Below the pieces are notes generated by a model that saw only the letters and a program-made list of their open reading frames with translations, did not search any database and was not told the DNA's origin. The position numbers and the translations under genes are program-made. This document shows positions 1-9,137 of a stretch of 64,000 nucleotides of DNA, piece by piece (positions within the stretch are counted from its first letter, which is position 1; every line of letters begins with the position of its first letter). The stretch covers positions 5,456,001 through 5,520,000 of the forward strand of contig JAJUBI010000001.1 in NCBI GenBank assembly GCA_022419385.1. Direction: 5' to 3'. This stretch comes from Paraconiothyrium sp. Pb-2020. Its lineage: Eukaryota; Ascomycota; Dothideomycetes; Pleosporales; Didymosphaeriaceae.

Positions 1-578
1 CGCCAGAGCTGAAAGAGAAACATCCAATGGGTGCATCTCCTCTCTTAGAGGATGCTACTTCTGACCCGGAGAACCCGCTGCTTCTCGCCGAGTCTGGCGC
101 GATTGTTGAATACGTTATCAACAAATATGGGGACGGTCGACTTGCCCTACCACCTTCGCATCCGAACTACGCCGACTACCTGTACTGGCTCCACTTCTCA
201 AATGGCAACCTGCAGCCCACCATCTTCCGCAGATTCCAGGCGCGGATGTTCGGAATCGACCCTTCCGATCAACGCTTTCAGGGTACTGACGAACGTGTAA
301 AGAGGGCCGTGGACCACCTCAACAAGCGTCTCGAATCGAACGACTACCTGGCCGGCGATGAATTTACCGCAGCGGACGTAATGACAACGTGGTGCTTCAC
401 TACGATGCGCCGTTTCGAGCCCTTGGACTTAACCGACTATCCCGGCATTTTGGCATGGCTGAAGAGGGTCACAGCACGACCTGCTTATCAAAAAGCGATG
501 AAGAGGGGCGACCCCGATGAAGATATTGAGAAGGCAATCAGTGCGGAGGGGCCACCCCGGTTCGTACCCAAATCGTAA
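1..578 (+). CDS. Glutathione S-transferase, C-terminal part (5' end outside window)
   Basis: The frame is open from base 3, so the gene starts upstream of the window. The visible 191 or so residues begin inside the thioredoxin-like N-domain at PELKEKHPMGASPLLED, which matches the cis-Pro loop of fungal GSTs. The LLAESGAIVEYV segment follows, carrying the Glu-Ser pair that binds the gamma-glutamyl part of glutathione. The rest is the all-helical C-domain, with the usual ...YLAGDEFTAADVM... N-capping box near the end. GSTs of this kind conjugate glutathione to electrophiles in the cytosol. The stop is TAA at 576-578. No intron is needed in the visible part. The class (Ure2p-like, or the PMG-type common in ascomycetes) cannot be fixed without the N-terminus. 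Confidence 0.9.
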   Translation, partial: PELKEKHPMGASPLLEDATSDPENPLLLAESGAIVEYVINKYGDGRLALPPSHPNYADYLYWLHFSNGNLQPTIFRRFQARMFGIDPSDQRFQGTDERVKRAVDHLNKRLESNDYLAGDEFTAADVMTTWCFTTMRRFEPLDLTDYPGILAWLKRVTARPAYQKAMKRGDPDEDIEKAISAEGPPRFVPKS

Positions 579-1360
579 GCCGTCTTCTCATGATACTTTG
601 TACGTGGGTTGATGAGCGCAGGAAGCAGAAGCTGTGAGCTCGAACTTATAGATAGAGATTATGCTTACAAAATTTTACCTGAATTCATGACTCTTCACGC
701 TAGTCTTCGTTATAGGTGTAAACATCGTTTCTGAGTTATTGGTGCTGTTATCTGCAATTATGGTAGTGGGCAATGAGCTGCTTTGCTTGTTGCCCGGATT
801 TGCTAAAGCTCTATGAACCCGTAGGTGATGAAAACGGCATTTCAGCTTCTCGAAATTAGAAGGCGGCTTTTTCAATGGCATCCGATCCGATGTCATCTAA
901 TGAGGCACTTTGCGCATGTAAATCTGATGGTGCAGTAGCGAAAGTTGATCCTTCAGCCTGTTCCCTTTTCGGAAAGTGTCCCCCCGCTTTTGCCGGTTCC
1001 TCCCTTGAATCTCCTACCAAACCTCACCATCTCCGCCATGCTTCCATCGCTCTTCTTGGTTCGCGGGACGGAAACACAATACAAAGGGCCATGCCCTACA
1101 GGGTTGCAGTGCGAGTGGTGGATGGTAGGAAGTGCGCGTCCGAGCTCGGCATAGCCCCGCGATGAATAGATGAAGATGGCGGCCTAACGGTTGCGAAGGA
1201 TGCGTGGTCACAAATGTTTGCTATGTTGCATGACCGTGCTTTAATGCTTGAATTGCGGACTCTTTAAAGTACACTGATAGCATCTGTTTGGCTGCTCTCT
1301 ATCTCCAGTCGTTCATTCTTTGCTCTTCAACATCTTCCACCACCATTCTGTTCACTTGCT
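579..1360. other. Intergenic, GST 3' side to DJ-1 promoter
   Basis: No convincing coding frame or RNA gene. The last 60 bases before 1361 are pyrimidine-rich, as is usual upstream of fungal start codons. Confidence 0.5.
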
Positions 1361-2207
1361 ATGGATGTCATCAAAACTCTAGGCACATGTGCCTTGACTT
1401 TCGGTCTGCTGGCTAGCCCAGTATCTGCTTGTAACTCCATCTGAACTTGCAAAACCTTCGCGGCTTACTGTGACAGCTCTGAACGGTACCATCCCTAAGA
1501 AATACGGCATCGTCATGTTCCGCGCCTTTGATACCACGGACATCACCGCACCACTGGAAATTTTGAACTTCATCGGCCTCATGTATAACACAGAAGTCGC
1601 TTTGATTTCGGAGACTTTGGACCCCGTTTCAACCCAACCTTTGACGATGAACCCAAAGAACTCGTCTGTGTGGACTTCCTTCGCCCCCACACATACCTTT
1701 GAGACGGCCCCTGCAGTAGATGTCCTCATCGTGCCTGGTGGTCCCGGTGCACGGAATCCGAACAGTGAGCGACACCTAGGCAAATTCTGCTGAACTGCTG
1801 ACTTACTTCTTCTTTTAGTGACAGCGGTGTGGAATTACATCGCAAAAGCAGCACCCCAGACCAAACATGTCCTCAACATCTGTACCGGATCTGGTGTTTC
1901 GGCAAAGGCCGGTATCATGAACGGAAGAAAGGCGACGACAAACAAAGCAGCATGGAAGGAAATCACCACATATGGTCCCAACACGACCTGGGTGCCGAAG
2001 GCCCGTTGGGTAGAGGACTACTCCGCTGAGCCTCCGATCTGGAGCTCGTCTGGCGTAACGTCTGGATTCGATATGTTGCTTCAGTTCGTGGAGAAGTTCT
2101 ACAGCCCGCAGAACGCAACGTACATCTCGAACCTCATCGAGCATGTCAGGATCACCGATCCGAACAACGACCCTTTTGCTGTCAACATCAATGGAACAGC
2201 TGCCTGA
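1361..2207 (+). CDS. Secreted DJ-1/PfpI family protein
   Basis: Three exons (1361-1430, 1477-1764, 1819-2207) give 248 residues. Both introns are GT-AG, 46 and 54 nt. Exon 1 encodes a clear signal peptide (MDVIKTLGTC followed by ALTFGLLASPVSAS), so the mature protein is probably secreted or enters the endomembrane system. The body has the PfpI/DJ-1 fold markers: KKYGIVMFRAFDTTDITAP near the first strand, the LIVPGGPGARNP oxyanion loop, and the nucleophile elbow ICTGSGVSAKAGIMNGRKAT with the conserved Cys and the following helix. Fungal relatives are often called ThiJ/PfpI or isonitrile-hydratase-like; the substrate is unknown. NAT and NGT sites near the C-terminus could be N-glycosylated, which fits secretion. 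Start chosen because it is the only ATG giving the signal peptide and its frame splices cleanly. Confidence 0.85.
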
Positions 2208-2609
2208 ATTGAGTGTGTGCGCGAAACTCACAGAAAGAGACATGGGCGCAGTTCGACGATCAAGGGCATGTATACCAGAGCTGGCCACGCACATTGTGTG
2301 CAAGACAACTCTGCCTTCTACATACAACTTTCACCGGTTCCAAATACGATCCTGCTGCCGACTCACATGACCATGAACGCTTGCATGCTGCCAACTTTCA
2401 CAGTTGAAGCCACGCTAGACACATTCATTGCGCAGCCACATCACCTAATACTGGGACCCAACACTATATCTATCCTTTCCCCTAAGCATTGACTGAACCA
2501 CCACTACCATCTGCCCACCCTCTCGCAGATTGCTATAACTTCTAGTTGACCCCATTCGACTTCTATAACGTCGGACCTACTCAAGCATTGGCCAAACTTC
2601 CTAACGCTC
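2208..2609. other. Intergenic
   Basis: 402 bp between two plus-strand genes. Nothing recognisable beyond ordinary untranslated and promoter sequence. Confidence 0.4.
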
Positions 2610-5600
2610 ATGCAGCGCGATCACATCCTCACCGAGACACGTGAGATAATCGTTCCCTTACAACCTCACGAAGTCAAAGCCGGATTGAAAAACTCCCCGG
2701 GCTACCGCCACCATGTCTTCCAATGTAGCGGACGTTCCCTCTGGGGCCTTCACCCAGTTCCCCTGCGACACCTCGCGATGCTTGACTCCGACGAGCGGGC
2801 GGAGCTTCTGGCTCAATGCGAGGACATCGAGCTACACTGGGATGCGGATGAACCACTAGATGAGAAGTGGCGCTATAGAACGACTCGTGAGTCGTTGAAG
2901 AAGCACTTCGGTTTCCAGGTTGGCAAACCGCAGAAGAGCGTATCAGATGGCAAGTTGCCGGATACTTCAGCTAGCTATGACCGTCGAGATACTCTACATC
3001 ATCCTGAACACGATGACACAAGCTCACCTAAGCATAATCACCAGACAGGTTCTTTCTTTGATCAGCAGGCTTTGGAGCGGGACCGTCTCCTCAACCTAAT
3101 CGCTCCACGTAATACCACTCACGAAGACTTGGCCAAGAATTCCCTCAAGATTGCTTCTGAAGAAGAGTTGCTGCGTGCTGCTGAATCATTCAAGACGAGT
3201 GCAGACACTATTGGGAAGAAGTTGGATTTCTTACCCGCCGTGTTTGAAGGTAAATTCTCAGTCACAAACCCGTATGAACCACGTCCTCAGGCAGACAAGG
3301 CCACGGCTTCGGCATCTCGACTTGGAGGCCTTGCTGGAACACCTCCACTCAAAGTTACCCCTGAGGCCTCTCGGGGTACTCAAGTCCAAGAGCAGCGAGC
3401 TCGAATGGTTGAAGCCAAAAAGAGCAATTCGAAGAGCACCACTTCTGTCATCCATGATGATAACAGCGTTGCGGACACATCCTTTTCGGATTTCCAGCGT
3501 GCAGTTGCTGCTGCTGCTGCTGCTAAGGACAACCCTCTTAGCTTTGCAAGTCTGATTACAAATTGGAATTTGGAGCCTCCTCCTCCCAAGACTCCAGTAT
3601 CAACCGGTACACGCGAGGTCTCAGTAAATGCTCCAGCTAGTAATACTGATGGCGAAGCTACGATCGACACTGAACCTAATCTGGACGACGATGCAGGTAC
3701 CGTTGAGTCCCTGGAGTTTCTATCCGATTCCGAAGGTGGCCACTCATCGCACGACTCTGTGGAGATCGAGTCTTTCTTGGAGGTCATTGATTCAATCAAT
3801 CAGGAGAACGATAACGATCATGAGGAGTCGTTGGACTCGAAGTTCAAGCTTCCGCACGCGGGCGGTCCTGGTCTTGGCATGTTGTTGCAGGCTGGCGAGG
3901 AAGATATACATCAGTCTACACCCAATATAGAGGCAAATGCACCATTGTTCCCGGAGAGTACAGCGGCGCCCACCCAATGTTCCGCCTCGGATGATTGTCA
4001 TGACGCTGACGAAGAGGGGCTTTCTGAAGATCAGATCGAAGTTACTTCCGCAATCGTCGCCTCCGATACGGGTTCCCTTGAGCGCAAGGCTCGAGCTTCC
4101 TCCCAAACAACGCATCCGTCGGTTAGCAAAGGTACGCAAAAGCCTAAAGCGTTGGCACTAATCATGCCCACATTTCCCCTCTCTACTGCCTCAGAAGGCT
4201 CCCATGAGGTCATGTCTAGTTACGCAGCCCAGGTTCTCCGTAAGCCCAGCCATCGTTCGGTTCAGAATGCGCCTACGAATGATCGCTCAATTGGCACTGC
4301 ACCAATTGCTGAACCTGCTCTTGATCAGGAGCCAACAGCTTCCCTCGTCAAGAATGGCAAGATTGGCCACGATGCCACCGAGAAGTCGCCAATGGACGCT
4401 ACTGCCCGTTCTCGTCGAAAGAGCAAGCATGCTCTGGAGGACCACAATGGCAACTACCCAGCTCTATCTCATGATGAGCATACGGTGCACTCTACATCTA
4501 TCTCTGAGCACCTATATCTGCCTCCACCTCACAATTTCGATGCACAACCAGCTCGGCATACCTCTCCTAAAGGTTCAAGCTATGGTCGCTTGGATGACCC
4601 AGTTTTCGAAGCCGTGGTCTTCCTCAAAAACAATGGACCTGAGCTAGATATCCCGTTATCGCTCGCCTTCAGCGATGCGAATGTTGATGATTGGGCCCAA
4701 GACCTGGTTGCAGCTTTCCATGATCATGCAATCTCATATGCATCAGGTGACCAACATGAACGTCCTGCTTTCCCTGTTGAGGATGCTTCATTTGTTGTGG
4801 AGGCCGCTAAGGTTACATCTGAAGAGACTGATGCCTTCCAATCGAAGCGTAATGAAGGTTCTCCTCGGGAACAAGCCATTTCGCTTGTTCAAGTGCCTGG
4901 AGCAGTGGATGAGGGCGAAGTCACAACGCCCCATATTCATCATGTCGAAGCTCCAGACGATAAACCACTTACGGCGCAATCATCTCAGGAAGATATCCAC
5001 GGTGACGCGTCATCCGCAGGCTATGACGAAACGACCAATCAGCCACTTCCTATCGACACCCCAGCCGTCAACGACCACACCGTGACACCCACAGAGTGGG
5101 CAGAACTCGTCCACCTTGCTTCTCGCCGCCCACCCGAATCCGTAAATCTGTTAGATGCACTATTGTTCTATGACGATTCCTTGGAATCCAATGGCATTTA
5201 CCCCCTTCATGTCCCTCATCCACCCCCCATACCCCATCACCAATCAGATATTCTAAGCTATATCTGGACCGCCTGGGAACATGGTACCTACTACTTCGCT
5301 GCCTACATCTTCGTGGGCGTTATCAACCTTCATATGCGGGCGCCTCGAGATCTGTACCTTATGGTAGGCGTTGTATTGAGCGGTGCATGGGTGGTCTTGA
5401 AGTGTCTTCAAAGCCGCTCTACGCAGACTCGCGGTGGGGTTAGTTCGCTGAAGCAAGTGAACAAGAATGGTGGAGTGCAACGGTGGGTCAAGGTGTGTGG
5501 GACGATGTCAGGTGTTGCCGTTGTCATTGCTGCGTTGGTGTTTCGCTTGTGGCCGGTTGAAAATGCCGGAATGGGTACAACAACTACCTTCACCACAACG

Positions 5601-6083
5601 GATACGCGTACGATGAAGAACGCGACTGTCTTGACGGCCCTAGATGACCAGTCATACAAGCCTAACACCACGTCTGATATTTGCACGCCCATTTCGACCA
5701 CAACGCAAGAACCAACGACTACTTCCATCCCTATTTGGCCACTAGTCATGACAGACGAATGCAATCCTGCGCGTGGATGCTGCCCAGAACATGGAACAGA
5801 GTCCGAAGGTGGCTCTAGTGCCATCCCTGAACACGACTCCAACCCTACGACAGAGGACGCTCCCGACTCTGAGCACAACTCCGACTCCGACTTCTCCAAC
5901 ATTACTGATGAACCACAAATCACCCCCGACTCCTACGGCACGTCTAACTCCGTTGTTCGGGTAGACCCTTTCCAGCTATCCGGCCCAATGGCAGCAGTTC
6001 TTATCAGCGTCCCGTTGGGATATCTGGTGAAGTACTCGATCTGGCTGTGGGAGACGCGGGACCTTACCGCTCGCCTGCATTGA
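2610..6083 (+). CDS. Large hypothetical protein, disordered N-terminus and C-terminal membrane region
   Basis: One uninterrupted frame of 1157 residues. I do not recognise the family. Residues 1-110 look folded (FQCSGRSLWGLHPVPLRHLA, then an acidic stretch). Residues about 110-870 are low-complexity, rich in Ser, Glu, Asp and His, with an Ala run (AVAAAAAAKD) near residue 300. Hydrophobic segments suitable for membrane helices follow at about 884-907, 914-932 and 962-981. A Thr-rich stretch with paired cysteines (RGCCPEHG) comes next, then a last helix at about 1126-1147 (AAVLISVPLGYLVKYSIWLW). This looks like a membrane-anchored protein with a long cytosolic disordered region. The Thr-rich loop could be lumenal and O-glycosylated, which is inference. 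The start is the first ATG of the frame. Function unknown. Confidence 0.75.
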   Translation: MQRDHILTETREIIVPLQPHEVKAGLKNSPGYRHHVFQCSGRSLWGLHPVPLRHLAMLDSDERAELLAQCEDIELHWDADEPLDEKWRYRTTRESLKKHFGFQVGKPQKSVSDGKLPDTSASYDRRDTLHHPEHDDTSSPKHNHQTGSFFDQQALERDRLLNLIAPRNTTHEDLAKNSLKIASEEELLRAAESFKTSADTIGKKLDFLPAVFEGKFSVTNPYEPRPQADKATASASRLGGLAGTPPLKVTPEASRGTQVQEQRARMVEAKKSNSKSTTSVIHDDNSVADTSFSDFQRAVAAAAAAKDNPLSFASLITNWNLEPPPPKTPVSTGTREVSVNAPASNTDGEATIDTEPNLDDDAGTVESLEFLSDSEGGHSSHDSVEIESFLEVIDSINQENDNDHEESLDSKFKLPHAGGPGLGMLLQAGEEDIHQSTPNIEANAPLFPESTAAPTQCSASDDCHDADEEGLSEDQIEVTSAIVASDTGSLERKARASSQTTHPSVSKGTQKPKALALIMPTFPLSTASEGSHEVMSSYAAQVLRKPSHRSVQNAPTNDRSIGTAPIAEPALDQEPTASLVKNGKIGHDATEKSPMDATARSRRKSKHALEDHNGNYPALSHDEHTVHSTSISEHLYLPPPHNFDAQPARHTSPKGSSYGRLDDPVFEAVVFLKNNGPELDIPLSLAFSDANVDDWAQDLVAAFHDHAISYASGDQHERPAFPVEDASFVVEAAKVTSEETDAFQSKRNEGSPREQAISLVQVPGAVDEGEVTTPHIHHVEAPDDKPLTAQSSQEDIHGDASSAGYDETTNQPLPIDTPAVNDHTVTPTEWAELVHLASRRPPESVNLLDALLFYDDSLESNGIYPLHVPHPPPIPHHQSDILSYIWTAWEHGTYYFAAYIFVGVINLHMRAPRDLYLMVGVVLSGAWVVLKCLQSRSTQTRGGVSSLKQVNKNGGVQRWVKVCGTMSGVAVVIAALVFRLWPVENAGMGTTTTFTTTDTRTMKNATVLTALDDQSYKPNTTSDICTPISTTTQEPTTTSIPIWPLVMTDECNPARGCCPEHGTESEGGSSAIPEHDSNPTTEDAPDSEHNSDSDFSNITDEPQITPDSYGTSNSVVRVDPFQLSGPMAAVLISVPLGYLVKYSIWLWETRDLTARLH

Positions 6084-6491
6084 GTGTGAAGAGTCGCTCT
6101 TCATCAAATTGGACATGCGATAGCGGAAGGATATGGGCGTGTCACGATGCAACATGCTGCGGAGGAAGCCAGCAAGCCAGCGAGTCTAGGAATGTTAAAG
6201 CTATCAAGTCAGCGTATATGCAATATTGGAATTTTAAGGTAGCCATAGAATTTAGAAGCTCTAGAGGGTTATAAAACCAATAACCTTTCTCTTTCTGCAG
6301 CTTCCTTCCTCCAAAGTGTGCCTATCACGACCCATGTCTATCACAAAAGCGCAAATTGATTTGCAAATTGCAAGTTCCTTGCTAATTCCATATCCTGGCA
6401 TTCCTCCAATTTCCTGTATTTCCCTGCGCGGTTTCAAGACGACCTGAAGAGTACTAACATCGATGCGAAGATGTACGCTCGTGACGCCCGA
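6084..6491. other. Intergenic between convergent genes
   Basis: Tail-to-tail region. A TATAAAA string lies at 6270-6276 on the plus strand, but only a 37-codon frame follows it, so I do not call a gene. Confidence 0.4.
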
Positions 6492-7770
6492 TCAAACAAA
6501 CTCCTTTTCCTTGGCCGGGCTGGCCAGCATCTGTTCGAAAGACGTTTCCTTGTCATTGCTAGCGCCCATGTTCTTGCTTTGCAACTCAGGAGCCTTCCCA
6601 TTAACTCCGCTTAGCTTTGCCTTCGTCACACGCGTACTGTCCATCCTCTTAGCAGTCACCTCGCCCTCGCCCTTGGTCAACACCTCCCCTTCGTGCAGTA
6701 AGCCCAGCTTCACCAATTCCCCCCTCACATGTCCCTCGCTCTTCTCATCATAGAACCACAGACCCACCTTGACAAGAGCCCTTTCCATGAACGACTTCAA
6801 TGTTGGCATTGTCGCCGCAATAAGCGCGAGCTCCAGCTCCAGCACCGCATACAGCGCAATCGTAACATTAGTCCGAAACAAGTCCGGCGTGGTGTAATAC
6901 TCTTGCAACGTAAGTGTTCGAACGACCGCCAGTGACGACGCAAAGAGACCCAAGCCCATCAACACGCACATGAAGATCTTCTCGTGGCGCGGCCGCTTGA
7001 GCTTCCGCACGAAAGTGATCGGTATGAAGCTAAAGATTAGATCGAGGCCGACCTGTATGCTACTAAACACGATAATGTTACCATCGATAATAGAGCGTCG
7101 AAAGCACTGCACGCTTCTGAAGACACGCGGGTCCCAGAAGACGGAGAACGGGCGGCATTGCAAGAACTGGAAGCATGTCTGGACGATGGCGGCGGAAATC
7201 GTCACTCCCATGACGAGATAGAGAAAGTAGCGCCAAGGGCGGGTCTGCTTGAGTCGCAGGAGGAGGAAGGCAACTGAGAGCTTGGCAAGGGTCACGGACC
7301 AATACCAGAAGAGTTGGGAGATGAAGAGGTAGCGCATTGCGGTGGAGCGGCGTGGGGCGGGGACGAAGCGGGCGCGGCGGCCAAGGCCGTTGAGTACACC
7401 GAGAGCGAGAATAAGGTATTGGATTACGGCAAGAATCTGAAGACGTGAGTTAATTAGCAGAAGGAAGGGAAAGTGGGGAGCATACCGTAGCTCCGAGGAC
7501 GGTCCAGTCATCTAGCTTTAGCCGATACACTGGCCTTAGTCGAGACCAAAGTCGAGCGGTGAGGAGAGCTATCGATATGAACAAAAACGCGCCTCCAAGT
7601 CCAAGTAAAATTGGAGCTTGATTCGTGTCGGTTCCACTTGAGTGGAATCCTGTTGGAGTGAGGTTTGGTGCCGAAGTATTCATCGAGCAGTTTCCCCTTA
7701 TGCCTCCGAAGCCGTCTCTAGATCTGTTGATCGAACATGGCGTGGGCGTTGGAATTTGGATCGTTTCCAT
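6492..7770 (-). CDS. SAT4/Pth11-type integral membrane protein (fungal rhodopsin-fold domain)
   Basis: Two exons (7770-7486 and 7436-6492) with a 49-nt GT-AG intron give 409 residues. Seven hydrophobic helices are visible. The family mark LKLDDWTVLGAT sits on the cytosolic side after the first helix, followed by the IAxx-like second helix. C-R-P-F-S-V-F-WD in the long extracellular loop (LQCRPFSVFWDPRVF) is typical of the fungal rhodopsin-domain (SAT4) family. There is no CFEM domain before it, so it is not a full Pth11 receptor. The cytosolic tail of about 90 residues is charged (EGHVRGELVKLGLLHEGE). Members are thought to sense surfaces or small molecules, but most have no known ligand. The ATG at 7770 is the first in frame; an earlier GTG at 7791 is disregarded. 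Confidence 0.85.
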
Positions 7771-7979
7771 GTCTGGTTGTGTTGAAAGCACACGATTTGT
7801 AAATGTGTGCCTTCGGATGGACTAATATGTTATAAATTTCAGAGATTATGAATAATAGATGTGCCGACAGGTCAACATTGTGCGAAGATCAAAGAGAATG
7901 GAAATGGTCCTAAGAGCACATTATGAGTTTGTTGAGGCCAGTTCGGTGGCCGACTCGTAAGCTGAGTTCAGTCGGCAGG

Positions 7980-7986
7980 TATAAAG
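7980..7986 (+). promoter_or_regulatory. TATA box candidate upstream of a 42-codon frame
   Basis: TATAAAG lies 91 bases before the ATG at 8077, with a CACCATCAAAGCATC-type CA-rich leader between them. That arrangement is common at highly expressed fungal genes. It would support a real transcript here even if the short frame is not translated. Confidence 0.3.
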
Positions 7987-8076
7987 GCCGTCTCAGGGGA
8001 CAAACCTGTCCACCATCAAAGCATCTCAAAACGAATCTGTAATCATACTATCACGACAAGAGCTCTTCGGTTCTGC

Positions 8077-8205
8077 ATGGTGTACGACACACAATCCAGG
8101 TTGGGACTGGCTGTTGTCAGTCTCATACTCGTTTCAGACCGCCCCATGCGAGCTCGACTATGCACCCGCACCCGCGATGCAGGTGCTGCGTTCCCCGTCA
8201 AATAA
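8077..8205 (+). CDS. Candidate short ORF behind a TATA box (42 aa)
   Basis: ATG to TAA, 42 codons. The start MVYDTQSRLGLAVVSLILVS is a weakly hydrophobic segment that could act as a signal peptide, followed by Arg-rich sequence (RARLCTRTRDAG). No family is recognised. The only support is the TATA box and leader spacing. It could be the first exon of a small secreted protein whose later exons I cannot place, a remnant, or chance. Confidence 0.18.
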   Translation: MVYDTQSRLGLAVVSLILVSDRPMRARLCTRTRDAGAAFPVK

Positions 8206-8612
8206 CGCAACCACATTGTGGAGGTTGTTCAGGCGGATAATAGTGGGTCGGAAGCTAGTCCCAGGTTGTGGGTGAGCTCGGGTCAGTGTTGGGGAGGTAA
8301 CCATGACGTGCATGCGCCTTCCCCAGGTTGACATAAATCTGTCGTTCTAGATTCTACCCGAATGCCTCAGGATTCGTAAGACTTCAATGCGGAAGACGCG
8401 CCATCTCCGAACTGGAAGGACTCTTCATTGATTTGACTGAGTAACATTGACAAGACGTGCTTTCCACGAGTCTATGCTAAGATCACAGCTGAATGAGTTC
8501 GAGCAAAATTTGATGCCGCATCCCAATATAACGTTTCAACGCGCAAAACGCTGACGCTCTAGGATCTGAGGAAAAAGAAGCTTCTGCTGAAAGCTTGGAG
8601 CTTCAAAAAGGA

Positions 8613-8718
8613 AGCCCGACGTGGGGGTCGAACCCACAACCTTGAGATGCCGCGTATCGAGTTTATCAGACCGTGAATACTTAAGAGTCTCACGCTCTAC
8701 CGATTGAGCTAGCCGGGC
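8613..8718 (-). tRNA. tRNA-Lys (anticodon CTT) with a 33-nt intron
   Basis: On the minus strand the transcript starts GCCCGGCTAGCTCAATCGGT, giving the acceptor strand and D-arm. The anticodon stem-loop begins GAGACTCTTA, with CTT at plus 8685-8683. After the intron, ATCTC closes the stem. The T-arm GTGGGTTCGACCCCCAC and the 3' strand GTCGGGC pair with the 5' end (six Watson-Crick pairs and one G-U). The intron lies at plus 8649-8681, between positions 37 and 38, the canonical site for the tRNA splicing endonuclease. Mature length without CCA is 73 nt. Internal A and B boxes are intact and a T-run follows on the minus strand. Confidence 0.95.
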
Positions 8719-9137
8719 TTGTTGCCTGTTTTATGATTTTATATGTCTACTCATAATATATATAGCCAGATCGGCCCTGAGAATCCTGAGCATTCGTTGC
8801 GTGGATGGCGGTATGGGATCAGAGAAAACTCTGGTCCGAATTGTGGGGTAAGATATATCAGCCGAGGAATCGTCAACCACTCACAACCCCTCCGTGGCGT
8901 TGGGACCGAGCGTCATGCGAGTATCCACCAAGGCATAGCCATAACGTCACAACATTTCGGTCTTTAGAGAGTAGTCCTGCAGTACCGCATCACCGTACTT
9001 TGAAGCGCGGTGTACCTTGCGTACCAAATGTTAGATATTATTTCCACTTCCACCCGCATCTAACTGCTACAGTCGTGCAACGTACACGACGTACTATTTA
9101 TTCTCTGTCCAAACAATACATGCTCGCACTCGCGCTC
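8719..9137. other. Intergenic, tRNA 5' flank to CTK1 3' end
   Basis: No coding frame that looks real. It holds the CTK1 3' untranslated region and the upstream side of the tRNA. Confidence 0.4.

Larger units (their letters stand above)
7771..8612. other. Intergenic, rhodopsin-like gene to tRNA
   Basis: 842 bp with one short plus-strand frame behind a TATA box (listed separately) and otherwise no recognisable feature. It includes the promoter of the minus-strand SAT4-type gene and the 3' flank of the tRNA. A run of five T on the minus strand (plus 8605-8609) follows the tRNA and is its likely pol III terminator. Confidence 0.45.

Noticed and set aside
1169..1190. aagatggcggccta shared with about 27738
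   Set aside because: A 14-15 base match between two places is expected by chance in 64 kb.
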